From: a bacterium
GTDB taxonomy: Bacteria > Dependentiae > Babeliae > Babeliales > UASB340
Direction of reading: 5' to 3'
Assembly: GCA_030630075.1 (NCBI GenBank)
Contig: DAOVNS010000003.1
Span: 1-38,149, forward strand
DNA length: 38,149 nucleotides
The notes below the pieces were generated by a model. It did not search any database and had not been told where the DNA came from. It saw only the letters and a list, made by a program, of their open reading frames with translations. This document shows, in pieces, positions 7,630 through 17,295 of the stretch. Each line of letters starts with the position of its first letter. Position 1 is the stretch's first letter. The position numbers and the translations under genes are program-made.

Positions 7630-10194
7630 ATGGTTATGAATTCAGAAAAATTTACAAATGCCTTTATGCAATTAATCCAAGATGCTTTTTCTTTTGCATC
7701 GGGCCAACAAGATGCAACATTGCAACCATTGCATTTGTTATATGAGGCGTTACAGAGTAATTATTGTATTGCTTGTTTTAGCCAATTAGGTATTGATCTT
7801 AATTCTTTAGATCAAGTTGTTGTTCAAGAGTTAAATAAAGTTTCAAAAATACGTGGAGGTCAGACATCTGCGGATCATTCATTGCAGCAATTTTTACAGG
7901 AATGTGAAAATGAAGCAAAATCCATGGGTGATGAATATATAAGTTTGGATGCTTGTCTTTTGGCTTTTGCTAAAACAAAGAATTTACCAGAAATTATTAC
8001 TAATTTTTTTCAGCAAAATAAGTTTGATGATAAAAATGTTAGAAATTGGATAACAACTTTAAGAAAAGGCGATACTGTTAAAAGTCAGGGCGCAGAACAA
8101 CAACATGAAGCGTTAGAAAAATATTGTCATGATTTAACAAAAATGGCTGCTGATGGAAAGCTAGATGTTGTTATTGGAAGAGATGGCGAAATTCGTAGAG
8201 TTATTCAAATTCTTTCTCGGCGTACAAAAAACAATCCAGTTTTAGTTGGAGATCCCGGTGTTGGTAAAACTGCAATAGTTGAAGGAATTGCACAAAGGAT
8301 TGTAAATCAGGATGTTCCAGAAGGTCTGCGCAATCGTAAAATTTTATCTTTAGATTTGGGATCATTACTTGCTGGTACCAAATATCGCGGTGAATTTGAA
8401 GAAAGATTAAAATCTATTTTAACGGCGATAGAAAAAGAAGAGGGAAATGTAATTTTATTCATTGATGAATTACATATGCTTGTTGGTGCAGGAGGAACTG
8501 AAGGCGGAATGGATGCATCAAACTTATTAAAGCCTGCTCTTGCAAGAGGTCTTTTGCATTGTATTGGTGCAACAACTTCTATTGAATATAAAAAATATAT
8601 AGAAAAAGATGCAGCGCTTGAAAGACGTTTTCAAAGAGTTCAAGTTGAAGAACCAACAATTGAAGATACAATTTCTATTTTGCGAGGTCTTAAAGAAAAA
8701 TACGAAATGCATCATGGAATTAGAATAAAAGACCAAGCTTTAGTTGCCGCTGCAAATTTAGCAGCAAAAATGATTGCAGATCGTTTTTTACCAGATAAAG
8801 CAATCGATCTTGTTGATGAAGCTGCCTCGATGGTAAAAATGTCTATTGATTCAAAACCAGAAGAAATGGATAAATTAGAAAGAAAGATTAGGCAACTTGA
8901 AATTGAAAGAGTTGCACTTGAAAAAGAAAAAGATGAAGCATCTCAAAAAAGATTAAAGGAACTTCAAAAAGAGCTTGCTAACTTAAAAGAAGAAGACAGA
9001 AAGTTTTTGGAAATTTGGCAGGCAGAACGTAAACCTTTGGAATCTATTCAAAGATTAAAAGAGAAAATTGAAAACGCGAATATTTCTTATGCGCAAGCAG
9101 AAAGAGAAGGCGATTTTTCTACTGCTTCTAGAATTAAATATGGAACTTTAGTAAAACTCGAAGAACAACTACAAAAAGAACAAGACGCATTAAAAAAAGT
9201 AACCACACATTTGATAAAAGAAGAAGTTGACGAAAATGATATTGCATCAGTTCTTTCTCGCTGGATAAAAGTTCCTGTAGAAAAACTTAAGTCTGATGAA
9301 AGTGAAAAACTTATAAAAATGGAAGAAGTTTTGCACCAAAGGGTTATTGGGCAAGATGAGGCAATTACAAAAATTGCAGATACAATTCGTGTGCATCGTG
9401 CAGGAATTGGTGATCCAAATAAACCAATTGGTTCATTTTTATTTTTGGGACCAACTGGTGTTGGTAAAACCGAAGTTGCAAAAACTTTAGCTGATTATTT
9501 ATTTAACGATGAACATCAGATGATAAGAATTGATATGTCTGAATATATGGAAAAACATTCGGTTGCAAAACTTATTGGTGCTCCTCCTGGATACATTGGT
9601 TACGAAGAAGGTGGACAATTAACAGAAAAAGTTAGACGTCATCCATATTCTGTAGTTTTATTTGATGAAATAGAAAAAGCTCATTCTGATGTTTTTAATA
9701 TATTTTTACAAATCTTAGATGATGGTCATTTAACAGATGCGCAAGGAAGATTTGTTTCTTTTAAAAATTGTATTTTAATAATGACATCAAATATTGGATC
9801 AGATTTAATTTTGCAAGCCGGCGAAATTGATGAAAAAGTAAGAGCTGAAATTGAAAACTTGTTGCATAAACACTTTCGTCCAGAATTTTTAAATCGAATT
9901 GATGAAACAATTTTCTTTCGTTCTTTAACAAAAACAGATGTACAAGAAATTGTTTTAATACAAATTAAGCAGTTAAAAAAACGCATGCAAGGTAAAAATA
10001 TTGAACTTAAATTTACTGATGATGCAATTTCAAAATTAGCAGATCTTGGTTTTTCTAAAGATTTTGGGGCGCGACCTTTAAAACGTGCAATTCAACATTA
10101 TGTTGTAAGTCCATTAGCAACAATGATATTAAAAAATCCTGAAAAGAAATTATATACGGTTGGTGTTAAAAGCGACAAGATTGTGATTAGTTGA
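7630..10194 (+). CDS. clpB: ATP-dependent disaggregase ClpB
   Basis: The 854-residue product is a complete ClpB (Hsp104-type) chaperone, which with DnaK extracts proteins from aggregates. In order it has a Clp-N domain (to about residue 145), the first AAA+ module with Walker A GDPGVGKT at 207-214 and Walker B ILFIDE, and a long charged coiled-coil middle domain (about 400-530). The second AAA+ module has Walker [10 protein letters not shown] and [11 protein letters not shown]. It ends with a D2-small domain ([11 protein letters not shown]). The middle domain separates it from ClpA and ClpC. ATG 7630 has only a weak purine stretch upstream, and ATG 7636 is equally possible. I see no CIRCE element; the upstream region holds the inverted repeat at 7531-7613. 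Confidence 0.97.
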   Translation: MVMNSEKFTNAFMQLIQDAFSFASGQQDATLQPLHLLYEALQSNYCIACFSQLGIDLNSLDQVVVQELNKVSKIRGGQTSADHSLQQFLQECENEAKSMGDEYISLDACLLAFAKTKNLPEIITNFFQQNKFDDKNVRNWITTLRKGDTVKSQGAEQQHEALEKYCHDLTKMAADGKLDVVIGRDGEIRRVIQILSRRTKNNPVLVGDPGVGKTAIVEGIAQRIVNQDVPEGLRNRKILSLDLGSLLAGTKYRGEFEERLKSILTAIEKEEGNVILFIDELHMLVGAGGTEGGMDASNLLKPALARGLLHCIGATTSIEYKKYIEKDAALERRFQRVQVEEPTIEDTISILRGLKEKYEMHHGIRIKDQALVAAANLAAKMIADRFLPDKAIDLVDEAASMVKMSIDSKPEEMDKLERKIRQLEIERVALEKEKDEASQKRLKELQKELANLKEEDRKFLEIWQAERKPLESIQRLKEKIENANISYAQAEREGDFSTASRIKYGTLVKLEEQLQKEQDALKKVTTHLIKEEVDENDIASVLSRWIKVPVEKLKSDESEKLIKMEEVLHQRVIGQDEAITKIADTIRVHRAGIGDPNKPIGSFLFLGPTGVGKTEVAKTLADYLFNDEHQMIRIDMSEYMEKHSVAKLIGAPPGYIGYEEGGQLTEKVRRHPYSVVLFDEIEKAHSDVFNIFLQILDDGHLTDAQGRFVSFKNCILIMTSNIGSDLILQAGEIDEKVRAEIENLLHKHFRPEFLNRIDETIFFRSLTKTDVQEIVLIQIKQLKKRMQGKNIELKFTDDAISKLADLGFSKDFGARPLKRAIQHYVVSPLATMILKNPEKKLYTVGVKSDKIVIS

Positions 10195-10199
10195 TTAAA

Positions 10200-11501
10200 T
10201 TATTGATGAGGTCTCTCTTCCCAACTAAATTCAAATCCATGGTCGGTTGTATGAACATGTACATACTTTCCATTTCTGTCTTTTGGTAAATTTCTTTTAA
10301 ATGGAGCTAAGACCCAATCTTTAAATGTTGTGATAGTTGCAAAACCATCCATATTACATTTCTCTGGGTTATCAGTAGGTCCGCCTTGTCCTTCAGGGCA
10401 TGACATGAAGGTATAAGCAGGGAATGAATATAGGTTAATTAGTTGTTTAATTGGTTTTGAATTTGTATCTATCAGATAGCCGTTTGCCATTATTTTTCGA
10501 TATTTTTCTGCAACACTGACTGCAAATTCATTATGGTCGTGACCTCTTAAAAGTGTTCTCAAAAAAATTTTTGCAAGTAAAAGCTCTATTGTTTTTTGTG
10601 AAACCGAGTGTGCTTTATCGGGCCGTTTTATAGCAGCTTTGATTACAGCTTCAGTTCCTGGAATAATTTCACCAAAATATAGGTCTTTAAACGCTGGAAT
10701 AATTTTTATTGAATAATTTGGTTGAGAGTTGAGTTCTTGTATTGTTTCGATAGATATTAAAGAATTGAATTTGTTGTCGGTTGGGATAATTCCATGACAA
10801 GCAATTGCAGTATTATTTATAATTAATGCACTTGGTAAAAGAGTAAATACTTCGAGCATTTGTTCAAAAACATCGTCGCCATATTTCTGACACACTTCAT
10901 CTTTAAATCCAAATTTTTCTGCAATATATTGTATTTCATGATTTCCTTTAGTTGGAAATATTTTATCTGGATTTGCAATTTTTAATTTCATAAGCAAATA
11001 CCAAACTTCAACACCGTATTGTCCTCTGCTTGCATAATCGCCCGTAAAAATTAATGGAGTATTTAGCATGAAATTATCTTTAAGATCGTTGGTGGAATTC
11101 CAATTGAGCATGTTTCTTAATAAAGAATGTGCGCTTGCATGAATATCTCCATTAATATTGAATTTTTCTGTAAGATCTAATTTTTGGATATAAGCAAAAC
11201 GAGATTCTTTTTTTTCGCTTAATAACAGTTGTTCTCTTGTTTGTTGATCCAAGAATAAATTCATCACATTTTTAAATTGCTTTATAGTTTCTACAAATTC
11301 TTTTTTAGGGATAAAACTTTCTGGATAGGGTGCTAAAGATCTTCCATCTCGCATTGTGTTTGATGATGCATATTCAACTCTTGAAGCAAAAAAAGCTTGT
11401 GCAAAATCAGTAAGACTTATTAAAGATTTTTGTTCTGCCATTGCAAGCAAATTTTTTGATTGGAAGATTATCAGAAATAGAAATAAATAAATTTTCTTCA
11501 A
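10200..11501 (-). CDS. Secreted PPP-family metallophosphatase
   Basis: A 433-residue protein with a clear signal peptide (MKKIYLFLFLIIFQSKNLLA). It has the ordered metal-binding motifs of PPP-type serine/threonine phosphatases: GDIHAS (D119, H121), GDYASRG (D155), GNHE (N187, H188), CHG (H236) and RGH (H321). All metal ligands are kept. In the GDYVDRG motif the second Asp, which supports the catalytic His, is Ser. By family such enzymes dephosphorylate phosphoproteins, or sometimes nucleotides such as Ap4A. A PPP enzyme with a signal peptide is unusual for a housekeeping role and would act in the periplasm or outside the cell. The gene converges with clpB, with only 5 bases between the stops. 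The exact substrate is unknown. Confidence 0.8.
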   Translation of the reverse strand: MKKIYLFLFLIIFQSKNLLAMAEQKSLISLTDFAQAFFASRVEYASSNTMRDGRSLAPYPESFIPKKEFVETIKQFKNVMNLFLDQQTREQLLLSEKKESRFAYIQKLDLTEKFNINGDIHASAHSLLRNMLNWNSTNDLKDNFMLNTPLIFTGDYASRGQYGVEVWYLLMKLKIANPDKIFPTKGNHEIQYIAEKFGFKDEVCQKYGDDVFEQMLEVFTLLPSALIINNTAIACHGIIPTDNKFNSLISIETIQELNSQPNYSIKIIPAFKDLYFGEIIPGTEAVIKAAIKRPDKAHSVSQKTIELLLAKIFLRTLLRGHDHNEFAVSVAEKYRKIMANGYLIDTNSKPIKQLINLYSFPAYTFMSCPEGQGGPTDNPEKCNMDGFATITTFKDWVLAPFKRNLPKDRNGKYVHVHTTDHGFEFSWEERPHQ

Positions 11502-11753
11502 AATATTCCTTTCAAGATTAAAAAAGAAACTTTTTATTAGTGTACTTAAGTAAAGGTACTGTTTTATACAAAATTATTAAAAGTATGTAAATAAATATGA
11601 ATTATGATGATATTTGCTTAATTAAATGTATTAAATAGGGCTGTTTTCTATGAAAAGCAGCAAAAACCCTTGATTCCTTGGCAATTCTAGGGTGGCTGTT
11701 TGAAAATATATTTGGCCTTGGTAGCCTATAGATAGAGCAATTCATATTAAATC
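11502..11753. other. Divergent intergenic region
   Basis: This 250-base AT-rich gap lies between the start of the phosphatase gene (minus) and the ankyrin-like gene (plus), so it should hold both promoters. I could not identify convincing -35/-10 pairs, and I see no gene or clear repeat. Confidence 0.4.
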
Positions 11754-11792
11754 ATGAGGGTTTTATTAATTTTTGAAAAATGGAGGTTTTTC

Positions 11793-13073
11793 ATGAAAAA
11801 AATCAATGTTTTTTTATCAATTTTAATTATTAATAGCTTTTTTGCTAATTCAATTATTTATTCTGGTGGGATTTGTTCTAAAGGGGCAAAATGTTGTGAG
11901 CAAGATCATGCTCCAGAGAAAAAATATTATGGCCCCAAAATTTTAGTTACTACTGCTGAAGAAGATAAATCAATAGAATTTGTGTCAGCCGAAAAATTTT
12001 TGATTTTTAAAATTAAAACAGGGGTAGGATCTAATGGTTCTGATAGGTATGGATATTTAAAAGGCTCAAATTGCTTTGAAGATAGAAATATGGACTTCAG
12101 AAGAATTAGAACTTTTAAATATTTACGAGAACTTTTATGTTTCCATTTTCAATATATAGCATCTTGTTTACCAAAAATTGTTAATCTTAATCATCAAAAG
12201 TATTCGAAAAATTCAGTTGTTGGAACAAAGAATATATTTGATGCTATAGATCATGGAAATTTAAATGAGATATATAAGTTTGCATCTCAAATTAATTTGC
12301 ACAAAGAAAATGATCCTTTTATAGGAAGCAGCCCTTTACTTTACGCTATAAAAAATAAGGCACCACTGGAAATTATTTCACTTTTACTTTTAGTTGGTGC
12401 AGATGTTTATGAATATGAAGAAGATGGTGATGGACGCAATCTTGTATTATTTAATCTTCCAACAGAAGATATGTATTATTGCAAGGATGTTTTAGATATG
12501 CTTCTTGCTTGTAGGTTAGATTTAACAGATAGAGATGTTATTAAATTTCCACATTCAAAAGAGCTTTTATTTCTTACTAAATTTAGCAATATAACTTTTT
12601 TTAATGAATTATATCAGCATTTTCTGCAACATCCCGATGATAGAAAATCGTTATTAATTTTTCCATTAATTAATGATGGAGCTGGTATTAAAAACAAGCG
12701 GTGTATTGTACGAAGTATATTTGATGTTATATATGAACATGCTTTTAATCGCCTATATGAATTTAGATCTCAAATTAATGGTATAGAAGAAGAAAAGGCT
12801 GAAAGTACATTTTTAACCGTTAAAAAACAAAATGTTGATTGTGATGATCGGCCGTTATTTTGTGCAATACAAAGGAAAGCTCAGGTAAGAAATATTGTAC
12901 TTATGCTTTTACTTGGAGCAGATGTTAATTTAAAACAAAAGGGTGATTCTTTGATGAGTTGTTTAAATTCAAAAGACCGAGTTTATTCTAAAGCTCTTTT
13001 AAATATATTTTTAAGCTGCGGTTTAAGTCTTACAGAAGAAGAACGAAGACAATATGCTAATCAAATAGATTAA
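11793..13073 (+). CDS. Secreted ankyrin-like repeat protein
   Basis: I start it at ATG 11793, which has GGAGG seven bases upstream and gives a typical signal peptide (MKKINVFLSILIINSFFANS). The upstream ATG at 11754 has no such site. The mature 400-residue protein has a Cys-containing N-terminal part and two related modules of about 100 residues, at roughly 149-245 and 310-415. Each module has IFDxI...(H)...LYEF/IYKFxSQIN, then PL(L/F)xAIxxKAxxxxIxLxLLxGADV. The second half of each resembles an ankyrin helix-turn-helix with its GAD(V)N turn. Ankyrin proteins bind other proteins, and exported ones in intracellular bacteria are often host-directed. Here that is inference. A strong shared terminator follows. 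Confidence 0.7.
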   Translation: MKKINVFLSILIINSFFANSIIYSGGICSKGAKCCEQDHAPEKKYYGPKILVTTAEEDKSIEFVSAEKFLIFKIKTGVGSNGSDRYGYLKGSNCFEDRNMDFRRIRTFKYLRELLCFHFQYIASCLPKIVNLNHQKYSKNSVVGTKNIFDAIDHGNLNEIYKFASQINLHKENDPFIGSSPLLYAIKNKAPLEIISLLLLVGADVYEYEEDGDGRNLVLFNLPTEDMYYCKDVLDMLLACRLDLTDRDVIKFPHSKELLFLTKFSNITFFNELYQHFLQHPDDRKSLLIFPLINDGAGIKNKRCIVRSIFDVIYEHAFNRLYEFRSQINGIEEEKAESTFLTVKKQNVDCDDRPLFCAIQRKAQVRNIVLMLLLGADVNLKQKGDSLMSCLNSKDRVYSKALLNIFLSCGLSLTEEERRQYANQID

Positions 13074-13095
13074 GGTTTATTGGGTTAAGATTAAA

Positions 13096-13137
13096 AAAAA
13101 AGAGGTGGGATAATTTTTTTTATCCCACCTCTTTTTT
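13096..13137. terminator. Bidirectional intrinsic terminator
   Basis: A perfect 17-base stem (13096-13112 with 13121-13137) around an 8-base T-rich loop, with A-tract and T-tract on the two sides, can stop transcription both of the ankyrin-like gene and of the converging alaS. Confidence 0.92.
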
Positions 13138-13163
13138 AAAAAATCCGTATCTTTAGTAAAATA

Positions 13164-15776
13164 TTATAAAACTTTTATCCAATTAAGAACTTTGTCTTTG
13201 AGTTTTTTGATATCAACTTTATTTGTAGCACCTTGAATCATTTGTTGATTTCCGCCACCTTTGAATTCAAAGTTTTCTCTTAAAAATTTGCTAAATTCTT
13301 TTAAGTTAACTTGTTGTTGCCATTTTGAATTGACGTAAGCAAAGATACTTATAATTTCTGGTTTTGCAGTATTTTGTGAAATTACAAAATAAAAACCAGG
13401 AGATTTTTTTTCAATTTCTTCAAAGATATCTTTTGCTTCGTTATTTTTAATATCTTCAAGTTCCAATAGTAAAGATGGAACTTTTCCTAACGCAACAACT
13501 TCTTTTTGCCAAATTGGTATTTGAGTTAGCAATAGTTTCTTTTTTAGTTGTTTGATTTCACTTAAAGCTGAATGTAAGTTTTCTTGTTGTTTTTCAACAG
13601 CTTCAAACACTTTTTCTGTTTTAACTTTAAAGGTGTCACCTAAAGATTTTGCAATATCAAAAGTTTTTTGAAATAGTTTTATTGCTTCTGGACCAGTTGT
13701 TGCTGTTAATCGACGCACGCCGGAAGAAAGTGCAACTTCTGATTCAATTTTAAAACAACCAATTTCGCCGGTTCTTTTTACGTGTGTTCCTCCACAAAGT
13801 TCTGCGGAAAAATCTGGAATTTGTACAACGCGAACTTCTTGTGGATTATATTTTTCTCCAAAAAATGCAGTTACTCCTGAGTTTGTTGCTTTTTCTAGTG
13901 TTGTGACAAAAGTTTTGACTTCAAGATCTTCTTGAATTTTTTGATTTACTATTTTTTCGATTTCTTTAATTTGTTCTTTTGTTAAACCTTCAAGGTGCGT
14001 AAAATCAAAGCGTAAATGTTGATTGTCAACATAAGAACCTGCTTGTTTTATATGATTCCCTAAAAGTTGTACAAGTGCTGCTTGCAACATATGAGCAGCG
14101 GTATGATTTTTTTGTGTGTTTAACCTTTTATATAAATCAACAACACATTTTGCTTTTTCACCAATCTCTATTTTGGCATTAGTTTCTTTAGTTGAAATTT
14201 TAACTGCAATTGCAGGGTTTTCGCTTTTATCTGACTTGTAAATATCAATTATTGGATAACTATGATCATTTATAATTATCCATCCCTTATCGCTAACTTG
14301 TCCTCCGCATTCAATGTAAAAAGGAGTGCTTTCAGTTACGATCCAAAGGGCAGAATCTTCTTTATGTATAAAATTTATTTCTGTTTCAACTTCTAATTTT
14401 TCGTATCCAACAAATTTGGTTGATATGTTTTCTGGAATTTCAATTTTAAACTCTTTGCCTTTTATTTTTTTACCAGATTGTTCTTTTTGTTTTTCCATTT
14501 CTTTTTCAAAACCTTGAATATCAAGTTCAAGATTGTTTTCTTTGGCAATAACGCGTGTAATTTCTGGAGGAAAACCGTAAGTATCGTGAAGTTTAAAAAT
14601 CTGTTCGCCTGACAGTTTATTTATCTTTTGTTTTATATTTTTTTGAATATATTTTTCTAAAATATTTTTACCTTGGATAAGGTTTGTTGCAAATTTTTCT
14701 ACTTCGGATTCGATTGTTTTTGAAATGAACTCTTTGTTTGTTTTAAGTTCGGGATAAATTGGACAAAAGTAAGAAATAAATTCATTTGCTAAAGCTTCAA
14801 ATACCTTTGGATTATCAGAAAGCTTTTGAGCAAAAAGTGCAGCGCGTCTTATAATTTTACGCAGAACATAACCGCGACCATCGTTTGAAGGAATTACTCC
14901 GTCCGAAATTAACATTGAAGTTGAACGTACGTGATCCGATAAAACATGAAATGCAATTTTTTTATTTTCATCGCTTTGTTCATAAGAAATTTTTGTAAGT
15001 TCTTCTAATTTTTTAATTAAAACTTCAAATAAATCGATTTGGAAAATATTTTCTTTTTTTTGCATGATCATGCATATGCGTTCATGACCCATTCCGGTAT
15101 CGATACCTTTTTGTTTTAAAGGTAAAAGTTTGCCGTTTTCTTGGCGATTAAATTGCATAAAAACTAGATTCCAAATTTCAACAAATCTTTTGCAATCACA
15201 AGAAGGATCACATGTTTTTTGTTGGCAACCATTTTTTATTCCATAATCAACATGAATTTCTGAACACGGACCGCAAGGACCTGTGTCGCCCATTTGCCAA
15301 AAATTATCTTTTTCGCCAAGTTTATAAATTTTTTCAGCAGGTACTTTTATTTCTTCGTTCCAAATTTTATAACTTTCATCATCTTCGTGATAAACACTTA
15401 TAACAAGATCGTTGGGAGAGAGTTTAAGCTCTTTTGTTAAAAATTCCCAAGCAAATTTAATTGCTTCTCGTTTGAAATAATCTCCAAAAGAAAAATTTCC
15501 CATCATTTCGAAAAATGTTAGATGTTTACTTGTAAAACCAACTTCATCAAGATCGTTATGTTTTCCGCCTGCGCGTACACATTTTTGAATAGATACTGCT
15601 TTATTGTAAGGTCTTTTTTCTTTGCCAGTAAAAGTATCTTTAAATTGATTCATTCCTGCATTTGTAAAAAGCAGTGTTGGATCTTCTGCGGGAATTAGTG
15701 ATGAGCTTGGTACAGCTGTATGACCATTTTTTTTAAAAAAATCAGAAAATTTTTGACGTATTTCGAGCGAATTCAT
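13164..15776 (-). CDS. alaS: Alanine-tRNA ligase
   Basis: The start at ATG 15776 is chosen because AGGA precedes it by about eight bases and the protein then begins MNSLEIRQKFSDFF, as usual; this gives 870 residues. The N-terminal class II catalytic domain has LLFTNAGMNQFKDTF, the GDYFKREAI region and GMGHERI. The editing domain follows with its zinc motif HTAAHML and CGGTH. The C-Ala domain ends in GGGNQQMIQG. The enzyme charges tRNA-Ala and removes mischarged Ser and Gly. A CX4CX3CXC-like cluster (CQQKTCDPSCDC) in the middle of the catalytic domain is seen in some bacterial AlaRS. The gene is divergent from the Hint-toxin gene, about 120 bases apart. Confidence 0.97.
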   Translation of the reverse strand: MNSLEIRQKFSDFFKKNGHTAVPSSSLIPAEDPTLLFTNAGMNQFKDTFTGKEKRPYNKAVSIQKCVRAGGKHNDLDEVGFTSKHLTFFEMMGNFSFGDYFKREAIKFAWEFLTKELKLSPNDLVISVYHEDDESYKIWNEEIKVPAEKIYKLGEKDNFWQMGDTGPCGPCSEIHVDYGIKNGCQQKTCDPSCDCKRFVEIWNLVFMQFNRQENGKLLPLKQKGIDTGMGHERICMIMQKKENIFQIDLFEVLIKKLEELTKISYEQSDENKKIAFHVLSDHVRSTSMLISDGVIPSNDGRGYVLRKIIRRAALFAQKLSDNPKVFEALANEFISYFCPIYPELKTNKEFISKTIESEVEKFATNLIQGKNILEKYIQKNIKQKINKLSGEQIFKLHDTYGFPPEITRVIAKENNLELDIQGFEKEMEKQKEQSGKKIKGKEFKIEIPENISTKFVGYEKLEVETEINFIHKEDSALWIVTESTPFYIECGGQVSDKGWIIINDHSYPIIDIYKSDKSENPAIAVKISTKETNAKIEIGEKAKCVVDLYKRLNTQKNHTAAHMLQAALVQLLGNHIKQAGSYVDNQHLRFDFTHLEGLTKEQIKEIEKIVNQKIQEDLEVKTFVTTLEKATNSGVTAFFGEKYNPQEVRVVQIPDFSAELCGGTHVKRTGEIGCFKIESEVALSSGVRRLTATTGPEAIKLFQKTFDIAKSLGDTFKVKTEKVFEAVEKQQENLHSALSEIKQLKKKLLLTQIPIWQKEVVALGKVPSLLLELEDIKNNEAKDIFEEIEKKSPGFYFVISQNTAKPEIISIFAYVNSKWQQQVNLKEFSKFLRENFEFKGGGNQQMIQGATNKVDIKKLKDKVLNWIKVL

Positions 15777-15897
15777 TTTATTTATCCTATTTTTACACAA
15801 ATTAGTATCAATAAAGAATGGTACAATGCCTTTATTATATTTTCAATTATCTTAAAATAGAATTTGTATTTTAATGTTTTTTAAAGTTCGATTGATT

Positions 15898-16887
15898 ATG
15901 AAAAAAATTATGTTTAAATATTTTGTTGTAAGTCTATTGTTTTTCTTAAATTTAAGTTGTGATGTTCCTATCGGGACATTAATTAAAATTAATACAGGAA
16001 CAAAACCTGTTGAACAATTTTTTATATCTGAAAAAATAACATCTTATTCTTTTAAAGATGGACAATTTAAAGATGTTGCAATTGAATCAATTGCTAAATA
16101 TAAATCAAAAGATTTTGTAGTTATTCAAACATCTTCCGGCATGCTTTGCTGCGGGAAAGAAGCTAAAGTATTTAGCGTATCCAAAAATAAATTTATAAAA
16201 TCTACTGATTTGGATGTAACCGATATTTTACTTAGTTCCGAATTAAAACAATATCCCGTAGAAAAAGTTGTAAATTATGAATCAGAAGAAGAGACCTTTT
16301 TTGTTTTAAGCTTAGAAGAACCGCATGCTTTCTTTCAATGTGATTCAAGCGGAACTTCCTTCTTGATGCATAATAATCCAGCTGTTTTTGTTCTTGAGTA
16401 TGTTATTGAGAGAGGGCCTGAAATAATAGAAATTGCGGCAAGTTCTGTACTTGCTTTATTTGGGGCAAAAGTTGCGCATGACAATGGCAAACATAGTCAT
16501 ACATTTAATGAACAAAGAAAAGTTGAAAGTCGACAACGACATATTGAATCTCTTGAAGACAAGGTACGTTTTGGTAAATCAACTATAGAAGATCAAGAAA
16601 GATTACAATTATTTACAGATTTTCCGGGTATTTCAGATGAAGAAGTAGATCAAAAAATAGAAGCAAATCGGAAATATAGAGAATCTTGTATGAAAAATAA
16701 TGAAAATGTAATTAAAGTGTTAGGTAAAGATGGATGTGAACAGCTTATAAAATATTATTTAGTAACACAGCAAATTCAAGCAAATAATTCTGCTAATAAT
16801 ATAAATCTAAATAATGATGTTTCAACGCAACAAGAAAAACAACCTCCTGTTATTGGTGATGAAAATGATAAATCCGACGATAAAGAA
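15898..16887 (+). repeat. Long direct repeat, copy 1 (constant part of toxin genes)
   Basis: This stretch, encoding signal peptide, Hint and pretoxin region, recurs at 20230-21222 with one extra codon there. Identity rises toward the middle: in the 200 bases from about 16430 I see only two or three differences. Similarity ends sharply after the codons for DKSDDKE. Confidence 0.85.
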
Positions 16888-17286
16888 TCAGGTAAAACAG
16901 ATGACAAAAAATCTAATGAAAATAAAAAAAATTTGGATAGAGAAAAACAAAAAAACAAAGATAAGGTAAAACAACTTCAATCAGATGATGATAAATTACC
17001 AAATCAAGGTTTAGTTGATTCTGGAAAGGTGCTGGACGCACCTCCTGTTGATGCAGGAAAACAGGGCAAACATGTTCCTGGTCATAATAATTGTAATCCA
17101 GGAAAATCACAATGGCCTGAGGGTGAAAATGGAGTTGAATTAACGCAAGAGGCATGGATGAAAGGTGAAGAGACAGACAAATATGATAAAACTGTAAGAA
17201 AATATACAAAAGGAGATTTAGAAATTAAAGTTCATATTGATAAAAAGTATAAAATTCACGGGTACCCAAATTACCCTAAAAAGTAG
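15898..17286 (+). CDS. Signal peptide-Hint-pretoxin polymorphic toxin, tip type 1
   Basis: ATG 15898 is chosen because the paralogue at 20230 starts at the matching codon; ATG 15874 is possible but has no better site. The 462 residues comprise a signal peptide (1-20), a Hint domain (21-159), a helical pretoxin region with HDNGKHSHTFNEQRKVESR (160-290), a low-complexity Asp/Lys/Asn-rich linker (295-380), and a toxin tip (385-462). The Hint domain opens with Cys21 (CDVPIGTLIKINTGTKPVEQ) and ends PHAFFQ...FLMHN with the catalytic His158-Asn159. Its block-B His is replaced by Ala89. The tip starts GKQGKHVPGHNN and ends IHGYP; the first motif resembles the opening of the toxin-50 (Ntox50) family, predicted RNases, but this assignment is tentative. 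By analogy the Hint domain would release the tip. Immunity genes follow. Confidence 0.78.
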   Translation: MKKIMFKYFVVSLLFFLNLSCDVPIGTLIKINTGTKPVEQFFISEKITSYSFKDGQFKDVAIESIAKYKSKDFVVIQTSSGMLCCGKEAKVFSVSKNKFIKSTDLDVTDILLSSELKQYPVEKVVNYESEEETFFVLSLEEPHAFFQCDSSGTSFLMHNNPAVFVLEYVIERGPEIIEIAASSVLALFGAKVAHDNGKHSHTFNEQRKVESRQRHIESLEDKVRFGKSTIEDQERLQLFTDFPGISDEEVDQKIEANRKYRESCMKNNENVIKVLGKDGCEQLIKYYLVTQQIQANNSANNINLNNDVSTQQEKQPPVIGDENDKSDDKESGKTDDKKSNENKKNLDREKQKNKDKVKQLQSDDDKLPNQGLVDSGKVLDAPPVDAGKQGKHVPGHNNCNPGKSQWPEGENGVELTQEAWMKGEETDKYDKTVRKYTKGDLEIKVHIDKKYKIHGYPNYPKK

Positions 17287-17295
17287 GAAATTGTT

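Noticed and set aside
16913..17209. 98-codon minus-strand frame inside the first toxin gene
   Set aside because: Shadow of the low-complexity linker and tip region of the toxin gene; it has no own signals.
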